From NCBI GenBank assembly GCA_029378245.1, contig JARKIF010000024.1, positions 744,001-808,000 of the forward strand: a stretch of 64,000 bases of DNA. Direction: 5' to 3'. The notes below the pieces were generated by a model. The model worked only from the letters and a program-made list of their open reading frames with translations. It was not told where the DNA came from and ran no database searches. Both the position numbers and the translations under genes were made by a program. The DNA is from Roridomyces roridus. Its lineage: Eukaryota > Basidiomycota > Agaricomycetes > Agaricales > Mycenaceae. Below, one piece after another: positions 43,156 to 54,496 of this stretch; the stretch's first letter is position 1; each line of letters begins with the position of its first letter.

Positions 43156-43983
43156 TTTGGTGGAGGAGAGATGTATTTGGGGTATGTCGAGTCATTGTGG
43201 AGCGAGGTGGAGTCGGTGTGCATAAAAGAGATGGTTGATCACCACCGCCACACTCGACCCCACTTCCCTCCCACCACCACCACCCACTTGCCACCCACCG
43301 CTTTCGACCTCTCCCATGCTTGCTGGTCACCGTTGACGCCGTCGGCTGCATCCATCCGGGCTCACCAGCGAGACTCCAGCCGCACAGAGACATCGACAAG
43401 GTCTGTCCTCGCCGTCGTTCCCTCCCTCGCCGCCGCTGACCTTCCCCATAGAGCTGCATCATCTCAACACCCGAGGTATGCTTCACGCCCTCATCCTTTC
43501 ACAATTGGCTCATTCCTGATTCCAGTGCTCGACCGAGGATGGCTCTGAGTTTGAATCGGTGCGTGGCTGTAGCTCGTGCGCCGTTGGTCCGGCTAATCTC
43601 TTCCTCCCAGCTCCACTTCCTCCTCACACACATGCCTTGCCTTGCCCACATTCGACTCCGTGTTTCTGGCCGAATCTCCGTCGATACATGCTCGCCGATG
43701 TATTCCATAGTGGGAATTGACATATTTGTGGTTTCTGTCTTGTTGCGAGTGCGGGTGGGGCGGGGTGGTTTTTTTTTTTTTTTATTGCATCCAGCCATGT
43801 TGAGTATATACCGGTGTAAGAGGGTATTCAAGGTGTAAGACGGTACATGTAGCTATAAAGTTTATACCTCGACATATGTTCGTATGGGGGTTTGCATGGG
43901 ATATACCTAGGGGGCTAACCTTATAGGCTTATACCCACATATCACGCCGTATACTCAAATTTGGATTTTTGCGACATGCTCAC
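43156..43983. other. no supportable gene
   Basis: About 830 bp with short open frames on both strands but no conserved segment I recognise. It contains a run of about 19 T near 43771-43788. Confidence 0.4.
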
Positions 43984-44090
43984 CCAAACTTCCGAGTCTT
44001 TGTGACGGGCGTCTTTGTCTTGAAATTCTCATAGGTGGGATTGTCGCGCTCGCCGGTGTCACTTTCGTAGCCTGAGCGAGCCGCTGACAT
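43984..44090 (-). pseudogene. orphan first exon of the HTH-SAM family (copy 4)
   Basis: ATG at 44090 opens MSAARSGYESDTGERDNPTYENFKTKTP.., nearly identical to exon 1 of copy 3, and ends at a GTGAGC donor in the same phase. The flank just upstream of the ATG (an AAAATTGC motif and TTTGTA) is also shared with copies 1 and 3. No HTH or SAM exon follows on this strand. Confidence 0.75.
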
Positions 44091-45543
44091 GGTGGTAAGA
44101 GAAGAAAAATTGCGATTTGTACATACTTGTACGCCGGATCAAGGTATGGCGGCATGATCCGCTACTCGCGATTATTCAACGGTCAGTGGTCACCAATGTT
44201 GGATCCTTTCCCGCGACAGGTGGAGTTTCCTACTTATTCCTGATACCGTTAGGTACAGGTTTCTATAGGGCGCCCTAATTTTTGGTTTTTGCGGGCCATC
44301 ACGTTTTTGTCATTGGTTTTTGCGTCAGCACTGATGGATCCAGCCAAATGCTCATTGAAGCCGAGATTTGCCGCGCCACCAACGCAATATGCATGACCTC
44401 ACCCGCCGGGAGCAGTTATATCCGATAGATTTTTCAACATCTGTGCAAATGCCATGCACAGATGTCGGGTTCTTTGCCGAAAGAAATCCCAGGCCTGTCA
44501 AAGTGACAAAGGGAGTGCCTTGCTCAGTCTCTTGCTTTTCGCCTCCGGAGCAACTCCCGAGTCCCAACCAGCACCACATAGCGCCACATCCATATTTGAA
44601 GGCCAGGTCCTAGTCAAGCACCAATGAAATTGATCAAACACTCCTGCAAGCTCTTGTAGTGCTCTCTCCAAGCTCTCTCCAGCTTCCAGGGAGCGAGGGA
44701 GTGCGGCGCGTAGCGGCGCACGGACGAGCGACGATGAATGATGATGTATTGCCCTCCTGTCCTCCTCTCTCTTCGGCTTTCAACTCACATTTTCTGACTC
44801 AACGCTTTCTTGGTGGGCAGGAGCAAGGGAGTGGAGCGCGAAGCGGCGCACGACCGAGCGATCATCGTAACGTCATGTGGATGTCCACAGATCCTACATA
44901 CGCACCGCCCTTCCTCATCCACAATTTAATGCTGTCGTTTTCGTTCTTTCCCTGAGCCTGAATCTGAGAACAAGAATTACTATTTGAAGGTCCTGATGGA
45001 ACTTGTTATGCCCGAGAAAATTGCAAGAAAACGTGCTAGATGTTCACGCATTGCCGCTTTCGGTAGCAGGCCCTGCCGCTTGCCGGCCCTACAGCTTTAT
45101 TCGATCTGATTCTAGTGGCAAAGGAGGTTTGCGGGTGCGCTGAACACCACATATAGAGTTCCTCTTCCGAGGTGTGAGTGCGTTTGGCGGAGGTTCGATT
45201 CCTCCCGAGTCCAGTGGAAATGGTCATGTTCTTTTTTGATACGCAAGTGCTATGCAGTAAAAGTTTACAATTACCATTTCCTGCCCCGGCGACGACGCTG
45301 ACGGCCTCTTATGCCATACCGTATGTCCTTCACTGTGCCGCATTGCAAGTGAAAATCACCATGCCGTACGGTCATGTCCAGAAGTGAGGGCCTCCGTTCA
45401 TTATCGCCCCAAGTCCCTCTTCGCTTTGAAACTCGGACCAAGAGTGGGTAAGGATTGGCACTGAGATACAAGAAATAAAAGGAGATCCGATGTAGACAGC
45501 ATAAGAGCAATACGAAAGCAAACCACGAGCACCCAGAATTTCC
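44091..45543. other. no supportable gene; direct repeats and a tRNA-like sequence
   Basis: Intergenic stretch of about 1.45 kb. A motif GAGxG...GCGGCGCACGxxCGAGCGA occurs twice (near 44693-44735 and 44826-44865). A tRNA-like T arm lies at 45189-45205. Confidence 0.4.
45131..45215 (+). other. tRNA-like sequence with intact T arm
   Basis: Perfect T arm with B-box loop (GGAGGTTCGATTCCTCC, 45189-45205). The preceding GCGGGTGCGCTGAACACC block and spacing match 34233-34313. It lies about 340 bp beyond the end of HTH-SAM copy 3. No paired acceptor stem. Confidence 0.45.
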
Positions 45544-46862
45544 TCACCCACTCCTCAAAGCCAACTCCAAGGCCAAAATTTCCAACTTGCACATCCCTCC
45601 AGCTTCCTCCTCTCGCTGCCGCAGCCCACGACCCAGCACCTCCCGAAGCTCCTCGGCCTTCCACTGGCGCATCGAACGCAGCGCATCCATATCGAATCCC
45701 TGGTCTTTGAGCAGCGCGCGATGGACCGTGAGGTCGAATCCGACAACGTCGCGGAGGAAGGCCGAGAGAGTGGTTGGGTTGGAAGTAGATTTCACGATCG
45801 GCAGGGAAGACGGTCCCTGTATCTCGATTAGCTAAGGACGAGCCAAAAGCGAAACACTCACCGATTTGCTTCGGAGCTTCCGAATCTCAAGCTCAAGAGT
45901 CAGCGCTTGGAATGTCGTCAACGTCTTCCGTTCGTCCTCGTCATCGGCATCACACAGGCACCGCTTCACCGCTTCCTTGATCATGCCGTCCGTCCAGGTC
46001 TCACCCATGATGTGGATTCGCTTCAGCGTGAAGTTTCGTGCCGACATGAGAGAGTAGTACGCCGACAGGTCGACCTTGTTGACGCTTTTGAGGAAGGTGG
46101 AGAGAGTTGTTGGACTCGAAGCGGGGGCATGTGTTTTGGCAGGTGAGTGGGGCTTGGTTCGAGTTGCCGTGGGCGACCGCGGGGGCTATGGCAGAGAATG
46201 TAATTGCGAATCAAGAAATGTACATTTGACTTACCGGAGAGAAGAAATGACGTGGCTTTTTGGCCGGACGCGCAGCAGGAACGGACACTAGCAGCTACTC
46301 GGCAGTAAGCAGCGAGCAGGAAAGACGGGGTGACACACACGTACACTCGATTCATGTTCCTGGCCCTTCCTCTTCTGCAGCACCCGGGAGCTCGCGATAT
46401 ACTCGTCGTCCGAAGAATCCTCCTCCTCGTCGTCCGTCGTTACTCGTTTAGTTAGATGTCTTTGACTGGGAGCAGTAGCACCTGGGGGGAAGTGCTTGGA
46501 GAAATCGGGGTCTTTGAGGTGAGCGTAGTCCTCCCCTACGACGTCCCGGGGGGAGTACCCATTATCGATTGCCCTCCTGATGGAGCACTGCGAGACACCA
46601 AAGATGCGAGCGATACGACGGGTGGACCAGTTGCCATGTGCATATACGGTGCGGCAAATTGCGCGGCCTTCTCGATTCAACACTCGATTCCGGTGGCTCA
46701 AACGACGGTCTTTGATTCGCAGAAAGATACTCATCCGAGTTCCAGGACTCACCTGGCAATCTTCCGGGTCTTGGTAACGGGTGTATTTGTCCTGAAATTA
46801 TCGTATGTAGGGTTGTCGCGTTCGCCTGTGTCACTCTCCCAGCCTGAGCGAGCCGCTGGCAT
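45544..46862 (-). CDS. HTH plus double SAM-like repeat protein, copy 3
   Basis: Exons 46753-46862, 46345-46696, 46235-46294, 45862-46185 and 45544-45816 join in phase to 372 residues. Exon 1 has the conserved ERDNPTYDNFRTNTPVTKTR. The HTH segment reads EGRAICRTVYAHGNWSTRRI, RIFGVSQCSIRRAIDN, followed by EDYAHLKDPDFSKHFPP. The AKKPRHF exon and the two SAM-like repeats (LSTFLKSVNKVDLSAY; LSAFLRDVVGFDLTVH) follow. The exon 2 acceptor (TTTGAG) is unusual but is the one that keeps the phase. It starts only 140 bp from the DUF6697 gene in divergent orientation, so the two may share a promoter. Gene function unknown; see copy 1 for the inferred role. Confidence 0.75.
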
Positions 46863-47002
46863 AGTGGTAAGAGACAAAAAAAATTGCGGTTTGTATATGC
46901 TTGTGTGCGCCGGATCTCGGCATGTATGCGTTGAGTTTCAAATGCCTATCCTGATGGAGCAACTTGAATCACGGGGTGATCTTGTCTTCTCCCCCCACCA
47001 TC

Positions 47003-49099
47003 ATGGACGATTTCAAGCAACTCCGACTGGATAACCAGCGCCTCAAAGACGCCGTCGAGCGCATGCGGCGCGAGCGCGACGATGCCGAAGCCCAACTGGC
47101 TGCGTCCCGACTCAGAATCACGGAACTCGAATCCCAGGTCCGAAGGCAGGCGATCAGGATATCGGATTTGACGGACGAGGGGCAGGAGTGCGTGGCGGAG
47201 AGCAAAGTGAGCTTGCGTGAGCGTCTTGCGTGCTGTGTGCTTAGCTTCACCATTACCCATCTAGCCAGCAACGACGTCGATGTCGATATCGGATGTCATC
47301 GAGATTTCGGACGATGACGGCGGTCAAGTCCCATTGAGGACTGAGGGCATGAAATCGGAACTTAAAGCTGAACTGTCGGCTGTGCCAGTCGTGTGTGCTG
47401 TCTGGATATCTCATGCTGCTCGTCTCATCGTTTAGAAGCTATCCACCGTCGCGCCCACATCCCCTGAAGCACTTCCACCCGGCAGATTAAACCGGCGACG
47501 GTCTGAATCTTCTCCAATCGAGAGGGCGTCCTCGTCAACATTTGTGCGCCCGTTCGCTTTCCCTTCGCCTTGGGGCTCATGACTTCGATCTTTCAGATCG
47601 ACCATTCCCTCATCCTGGAACGCAGTGATGTAGTAACGGCTGCCTCCTCGCCCGCACACGTACGTGGCTCACTGAATATCTCATGCTGCGCGTCTCACCG
47701 TGATGACACCGTCCAGAAGATGCGACCCTCAGTGGCATCTACCGCAAGCCCTCAGCCCCTTCCTCCCGGCCGGTTCAAGAGGAAACGGTCTGAATCTCCT
47801 CTCATCGAGAGGGCATCTTTGCCGCAATTGGTGCGTTTGCTTTCATAACCATCGCTTTGCCTCATGGCCACTTCAGGTCAACCGTTCTCCCAGCTTCAAT
47901 CCAAGGTCGTCGTCCCAGCGCGCCGGCCTGTCGTCTACCGGTGATCCCTTGACTTCTTATGCACCGAAGCCACCCGCCAAGCGCCCGAGGAGATCTCAAC
48001 CGCCCGAGGCATGTACTTCTTATCGCTGCTATTATATCGCTCATCCCATCGGCAGGCCAAAGTCAAGGTGAAGAAAATTGAAGAACCACTTATCCCGCAA
48101 GACGCCGCCGCCGAGTACCTCCGCTCAACGCCCGACTTGATCGTCTCCCCTCCCGCACTCGACGATCTCTACGTCCCTCGCAAATTTCTCGGCGAAAAAT
48201 ACGGCGGCAGCACATACCAATTCTTCCAGAACTTCAAGACGGAGAACCAAGGTCGCGTCGGCGTGTTTCCACAGCCCGAATTGAACCCCCTGCTCCCGAC
48301 GTCTCCCGGTAAGGCGGGTTTGATCTTTTCGAGCCGGCGGAAACTCGTCGAGGAAGGCCCGTGGGCCTTGTTCTGTCGAAGTGTGTCCTCGAAGAAGGTG
48401 GTGTGGCGGTATATCGGAGAGTACGAGGCGGAGGTGTGTGGGCAGTTTCAGCAGCAGAATTCCGTGGTATGTCATTTAGCTTCATCGTTTTTCGTGTTTC
48501 TCAAGATGTTCGGCAGGTCAAGCAACACTGGGCCGAGCATATTCGCAAGGCGAAGCAGCACGAGGTTTACATCAAAATGCGTGCTCGCATCGCCTTGCGC
48601 AAGGCCGGTAGGGATCCGACAGACGACGGCGCTGTGGCGCAGGAGGTAAAGCATCCCAGTCTATCCGTGACCAAGGACGACATTCTCGAGGCGCTCGAGA
48701 GCGGGGAAGAGGTGCGTGCTTGTCCAATAGCATTTCGTGTTCCTGAATTCGTTGCAGGGTGTCAACATCATCAGACTCAAATGTGTTTCCTATGACCGAG
48801 AGTTTGCGGTTAGGATGGAGCGCGACTTCGATGGGTGGATTTCACAGCCGAAGGAGAATAAGGACAAGGGAAAGAAGAAGGAGAGGAACGTGTCCAAGGC
48901 GAAGATCTCTCGTCCTAGACGAGTCGCGACACCGGTGGAAGATTCCGATTCGGAGGATGGCGCTCACGTTGAATCCGAGGACGAGGACGAGGAACGGGAC
49001 GGATGTGACCTTGAGTCGGAGGACGAAATGTACGTGGCCCCTGGATTGAAACTCGGCGATGATGACAGTCTGTCGGATCTGACGGAACTCGAGGAATAA
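47003..49099 (+). CDS. DUF6697-like protein with N-terminal coiled coil
   Basis: Nine exons (47003-47206, 47265-47390, 47436-47543, 47597-47659, 47717-47830, 47877-48008, 48056-48466, 48517-48711, 48758-49099) join in phase 0 to 564 residues. Residues 1-68 are a coiled coil (LRLDNQRLKDAVERMRRERDD). A Ser/Pro/basic region contains two similar exon-encoded motifs (RRRSESSPIERAS and KRKRSESPLIERAS), suggesting exon duplication. The C-terminal half carries what I recognise as DUF6697: YVPRKFLGEKYGG, LNPLLPTSPGKAGLIFSSR, GPWALFCR, WRYIGEYEAE, YIKMRARIALRK, then an acidic tail. Intron 6 appears to use a GC donor (GCATGT...GCAG), the only way to keep the frame. Function unknown, probably nuclear. 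Confidence 0.78.
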
Positions 49100-49756
49100 T
49101 TTATCGTTGGTTCGGAATATATCGGCTATTTCTTGCTGTACACTGACAATTGTGTCTAGATTCTCTGAAAATTGATCGCATTAGTCGTAGTAAGGTACGG
49201 AGCCAAAACGTTACTCCTCATTCCTTGAGTTGACATTTCATCTAGAAGCTCGACGACCCTGTTCTTTTTAGTTGGGAATACAACATTTTTCCTTGAATGC
49301 ATTTCGGCTCGCCATACGATGGCTGACCGGCTCATCGCAAGCCCGGGACAGGTACAAGGTCGCATTACTGAGTATACTTGGACGATCAACGAGGATTTGC
49401 TTACGCGCGCTGTTAGTTTCTGTCCTGTTGCCACGGGCAAAGGATTTCTGAGTGTCAAATTTGGCCCTTATGAAGCGGTTATCCGAGGCATTCTTCAGCG
49501 TAACAAAAGGTTGTTCAAAGGAAAAGATTGTCAGCCAGTTACCCACTCTCCTTCCTTCACGAGCAAGCCGATTGCACACCCACCCATTGCAATCCAAGCG
49601 AAAAACCACCGAAAAACCTTCATTACTCACAGACTACAAGCTACATGCTTTGAAACTATTGCGTACGTTCCAGAGCGTCAATCTGACTCTGAATTGTTGC
49701 CAAACCTGAGCCCATTGATCATCATTCTGTGGGTACACAGGTTTGTACTGTCTCTG
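49100..49756. other. no clear gene
   Basis: A plus-strand frame from 49319 (MADRLIASPGQVQGRI...) looks coding-like for about 70 codons but I cannot join it to anything or recognise it. The sequence is AT-richer than the preceding gene. Confidence 0.3.
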
Positions 49757-52638
49757 CTAAATCCTGCAGAAGGGTTTCAAGTGTTTCCGTTCTTCAGGAT
49801 CTGTTCTTTGTTGGCTCAGTAATGGTATGGACTTGGACTTCTCTGCAGCAGTCAAAATCATGGCTCCTAGGGAAGAGTTCAATCCTGTCATTTCATCTGC
49901 TGGAACTGCAACTGACTTCCAGTCTTCCCGTTGTGTTTTCATCGCTGCCCAAAGAGTTGATTTGACCAGCGGGCCCAAAGCATCAAGATGCTGTTCCCCG
50001 GTGAAGGCAAAGGAGTCCCAGATTGAACACAACAATGTAGACACAAGGACTCTTGGTGTCTGCCAATTGCTCTCAACTTCTCTGTTCTTGATGTACCATA
50101 CATCCCAGATGGTTGAAGTAAATTGTTTAAACTCCCTTGAAGAGAAAGGATTGCCGGATAATGGTTTCCATAGACTCAACCATGTGAATATCTCTGAACA
50201 GATGTAAGGATGCCAACTTTTTGTATCCGCAAGATTCCGGCCAATAGTATAATATTCACCTCGGACGTCGGACCATCCAGTTGCAATTTCCCCAACCACA
50301 TGCCAGATATTCGAGTTCTGTGCTGTGGACTGCACATCCTCATCATGGAACCATACTTGCTTGCTCGCATGAGCCAGGAAGGATTGAATTAGGTGGGAGT
50401 CCCAAAAGCTGGATGGCTCACAGAGTGAGAAATGTTGCAGAAGCAGTTTCAATATTTCAAAGGGAGGTGTATTATGTAGACCAGCTCTACACTGGACCAG
50501 TGCTCTTGTAAGTTTGAGCGCAGTTGATTTAGAGTCCAACACAACATGGCCTGCCTCCAACATTTGCTTCTGCTCAGATTGCAGAGCATGAGCCATGGCC
50601 AGATATATCCAGTCAACATGTTCTCTGGACAGCAAGGCATTTTTTAATTGCCAAGTCTCCAACTAATCATCTATGACTTCAAATATTCCACATATGACAT
50701 TCATTGAATCTGCCACAATTGGTTCATGGGAAGCAAGTGTTCGGCACATTTCAAAGACCCAGGTGAGCTCCATATGATATCTGATTGGAATGACTGGTGC
50801 TGGCTGAGCCTGCTGTAACACCTGCAGGATCTTTTTGAGAATTGAAGGAACATTTTCAACCAATATATTGTGGTTTCCTGTGTGTGTGTTCAAATTCTTG
50901 AGGATTTGAAAAAACAAGAGGTCTTCCAATCCGCTAGAGAAAAATGAGATCTGATCCTGAGTGTGTAATTGAATCAACACCTACTTCTTGTGCACATGAA
51001 CCATGTGCTCTGGTGTTGAATAGTTGTCCAATAGGAATGAGTTGACACAAAACAAGAAATTTGCAATCAGGGAACTATCAATACTGGTCCCAATTCTCTC
51101 CAGGAATTCATTCAACATGTAACTCTGTAATGGCAAGGACGGAACCACATGGAATATCCAACCAGCAGCTTGCCTATCAGAAGTGAACATCAAATTGAAT
51201 GGAGGGAGGTCCTGTGTGCTACTAGAGCCAGCCATAATTGTGAGGACATTCTGTATCTCTGGAGTTTCAAATGTATTGGCTGGCTCCCAAAGTTTAACCT
51301 TAAGTTCATCCCAGCCCTCTCTTTTCTCTACTGTGGGGTCAATGATACGTAGAGTGCAGTATGCTCGGCCAAAATTGGTGGCCAAGGGTGACATTATACC
51401 CTGAATTCCATAGACTGTGGTGATCCTCCAAGATGTTTTATAAGAAACACACTGTAGAAACTGGTCGCGTAATCGAGCCATCAGTGATGAGAGATTTCCC
51501 AGATGAGATGGCCACTGGATATCAACAACAATTTCGGCACAGACAGAGAGAATCCCGGGGTCTGTTGATGTTTCAATCATCCACGAAACTGCTTCAACCT
51601 CTGGGGATTGCACCAGCGATTTTTCCCATGGAAGGACACGGTATTTTGCAAGTTGAGATCCTGGAAAAGTGGTGAAGGAGACACCAGATGTGGGGAGAAG
51701 AGATTGTGCTGATGATGGTGGGTGAATATGGGTCCAAGCATTCTTCAATCTCAAAGTTTGTACATGGATGAAGGACCCAATTGCTCCCAATATGCTATTC
51801 CAAATTCCCTGATAGGTCTGGAGCCGAGCTGCTTTGTCCAGAATATCAGCAATGGCTATCCACAATTGCTTCAAAGGATAAGCAAGAGGGCTTTGGAATG
51901 GAGAGTCTGCAAAGGCCACCGCAGATATGAGAAAGCCACAGTAAGAGATGAACCCAGTTGCTGTGAAGATCATAGCAATGACTGCCAATGCATGGTGAAT
52001 GGTCCATAGATAGACCGAGAGAGCCACAGCAAATATGAGCAGCGCAAATTGCAGCATCAAGGGAAACAGCTGCATGATGGCATCAAATTTCCACCGGCGC
52101 AGCCCATCAAATTTTCGTTGTGTCTCCAGCCCACGTTCTGCAATGGTTCCTTGGCTTTTGCCAGCCAAAGAATAGTACATCAACCATTGTTTCCCCAGAA
52201 CAGCCAGCAAGGCAGCAAGGAGAGTAGCACCAAGGCTGATATACAGTAGGCTTTGTGCCACTAGCACCAGGGTCAGCGGATTTGGTCCTTGAACTTGAGG
52301 TTGAACTTGGATGATGAATGCTGAGCTGACAGCAGAGAATAAACCTGCCTGTTGAATAAATCAGAGTCAATCTTTGACAGACATTCAATGAGACACACAA
52401 AAATCAAGGTTGTATCCAAATCTGTGCCATATTTTTGTTGATACTCCCGGTCATATTCATCTGAGACTGCTTTGTATGCATTCCAGAACTTGGTCTTCTT
52501 GTCGACCACAGGTTTCTTTGGTGTGAGGTCCTCAACCAATCTGGGGGCATCAATAAAAACAATGATGGCAGATGGAATAAATACCTTCTCATCTGATCCT
52601 GATTGTCTTGCACCACAGTTTTCAAACAGTTCTGACAC
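49757..52638 (-). pseudogene. DUF6535 membrane protein gene with two in-frame TAG codons
   Basis: Exon 1 (52399-52638) and a long second exon from 52348 join in phase (FWNAYKAVSDEYDREYQQKYGTDLDTTLIF then AGLFSAVSSAFIIQ). The DUF6535 core follows with several membrane helices (LLYISLGATLLAALLAVLGKQW, LFPLMLQFALLIFAVALSVY) and the linking RKFDGLRRWKFD. The frame then stays open to 49757 except for TAG at 50981-50983 and TAG at 50663-50665. Both are single-codon interruptions in otherwise continuous sequence, so either nonsense mutations in a recent pseudogene or, less likely, read-through or unrecognised introns. DUF6535 proteins are abundant in mushrooms; function unknown. The region is visibly AT-richer than its neighbours. 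Confidence 0.75.
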
Positions 52639-53174
52639 TCTTCAAAAAATCCAGAATTGTATTCAGAAATCAAGCAGATCAGAGGCCAAGTAGGCTTACC
52701 CCCTGTTTGATAAATCCAGGAAATCATCTCCAGCCCGTTTGTCAGAAGAGAGAGAATCCATGTGGGGTAGGTAGGGGAGTGGGGGATCAGAAGGTCAATT
52801 TCCGGGGCCTCTTATATGTCAGGTTTGGTGTCTGCCGTAATGACTTGCCATCCTTCCACATGTCAAGGATTTGTCAAGGATATATTTGGAAATTCAACCG
52901 CCGAACAGTGTTTGCCGCTCACAAGATTCACAAGAAAGGGCCTTCTCCTCCCTTATGTCTTGTAACTGTGGTGAATTTCTTGTGCCGCCGACCCTGCACT
53001 ATACGAATTCTAATTTCTGAGGGCAAGGATCGTTATCAGCGTGGGATGGTGAACTTGTTGCGATCAGAACACGAGAACCTTGGGCGCTGATCGAGGGTTT
53101 CTGATTCTGATTCCAAGTACTTCGAACGGGAATCTTCATTGCATGCATTTACAAAATGAACGTGAACCATACAA
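52639..53174. other. no supportable gene
   Basis: About 540 bp between two decayed minus-strand genes. The part next to 52638 may contain an upstream exon of the DUF6535 gene; nothing firm is visible. Confidence 0.35.
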
Positions 53175-54496
53175 TCACATGTGAACTGCCCAGCGGCGGC
53201 GTTTGTGTACCTCGGCCTGAGTCCGCGGCATGGTTAGAGGGGAGAGGAAGTGAAGCAGACACTGTAGGTTGTGCATTAGCTCGCGGTAGGATTGGTTCGG
53301 ATACATTTCTGCCAACGCACGGAATCAGCGTCCATCGGGAAAATGAAGCAAAATCAGCGCCTATCCACGTCCCACTCAGCATCACTTCAACGCACGAGGA
53401 TCAGGGAACTTACATGACTCGCCGCACCGACGGCCACCCCGTCCGGAAAGGTATCCGCGCTCGTCTACCCGTCCTTGTATGCCGAAAGCGAGATCACGTC
53501 TGCACTTGTCGCATTACGCGCCCGAGCCTGGGCGCTGATATGTCTGCCTTTGAGCCGGCCACGGTGGTTATACTGTTTGATTACGAGTCAGTGCAAATAC
53601 CAATGGAGCGGGAGGGTGCCTACGATGTACGGCAGATCTGTAGCGGAGAATTACGGCCAATGAGTTAACGTGGGTTGAATCCGGGGTGTACTCACCCAGC
53701 GCAGTCCCAGAGTGACAGGACTTCCAAAATTGGCTGTCAGTTTCAGGCTTCGTCGAGCTATGAGAGGTCCGGGAATACACACACCGAATACAGCCTACAA
53801 GCGAGATTGCGATTAATCAGTGCTCGCTCGACGATGCAGTCAACGGCCCAACGCACCGTAAGACGGCATCCGGTGGGGAGGGGTCTGACCTGTTGTGTCC
53901 AGATCTGAGCGTATACTCAGGGAGAGGAAGAAGTATAGTCACCATGATAGCGTGCATTTCCTGATAACAGACAGATTGAGAGTTTGAGCGGGTCGAGTAA
54001 CAAAGGAGGTGCCCCGCGCGTTTGAATTCGAGGGGGAAGATGACTAGCGCCGCGTACAGGGTCAACAACAGGGGATGTGCGACAAGATGGCACGCACCTT
54101 CGTCGTACCCATCCACTTCGTCGCCTTCGAGATGAGGCATCTGGCCGCCATGTCCCGAGTCTGTCCAAGATGCATTTCAGTCCGGAATCAAGGTCAAAGA
54201 TAGATTCGTACACTGGAAAAAAAGAGCACATCATGCGGCCGTGCGTCACGGACAAGCCCTTTCATCGCGTCGAGGATGTTGCGTCGGGTGGGCTGAGAGT
54301 GCCCATGCAGGCTGTCGTCGGTGAGCAGGACAATGTTGTGTGGGTGGTATCCCGCACGCCCTGAGGGACAAACATATATAATGGCGTACTGTGAGAGGGA
54401 GGGATGGCACTCACGAACGAGGAAATTGAAGCAATGCTTCGAATCATTCACGCACCCACGGAGCTCGTGTTTCTGGCCGCGGTAGTTGATGCCGAT
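53175..54496 (-). pseudogene. metacaspase (C14 family), disrupted
   Basis: Minus-strand exons assemble a type I metacaspase core: IGINYRGQKHELRGCVNDSKH (from 54496), GYHPHNIVLLTDDS, QPTRRNILDAMKGLVRDARPHDVLFF, the catalytic His in NSGHGGQMPHLEGDEVDGYDE, VIFPLEFKRAGHL, EMHAIM, and the catalytic Cys in SCHSGTAL followed by DLPYI and a GRLKGRHIS exon. The Asp usually before SCHSGT is Gly. In the KDG-x-TSADTF segment the codon where metacaspases have Gln is TAG (53465-53467). The C-terminal piece NQSYRELMHNLQ persists. The 5' exons before IGINYRG are not found. Metacaspases are Arg/Lys-specific cysteine peptidases; this copy is probably dead or recently broken. Confidence 0.75.

Noticed and set aside
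43015..43548. 177-codon plus-strand frame
   Set aside because: It overlaps the 5' part of the better supported minus-strand coiled-coil gene and has no motif or splice pattern.
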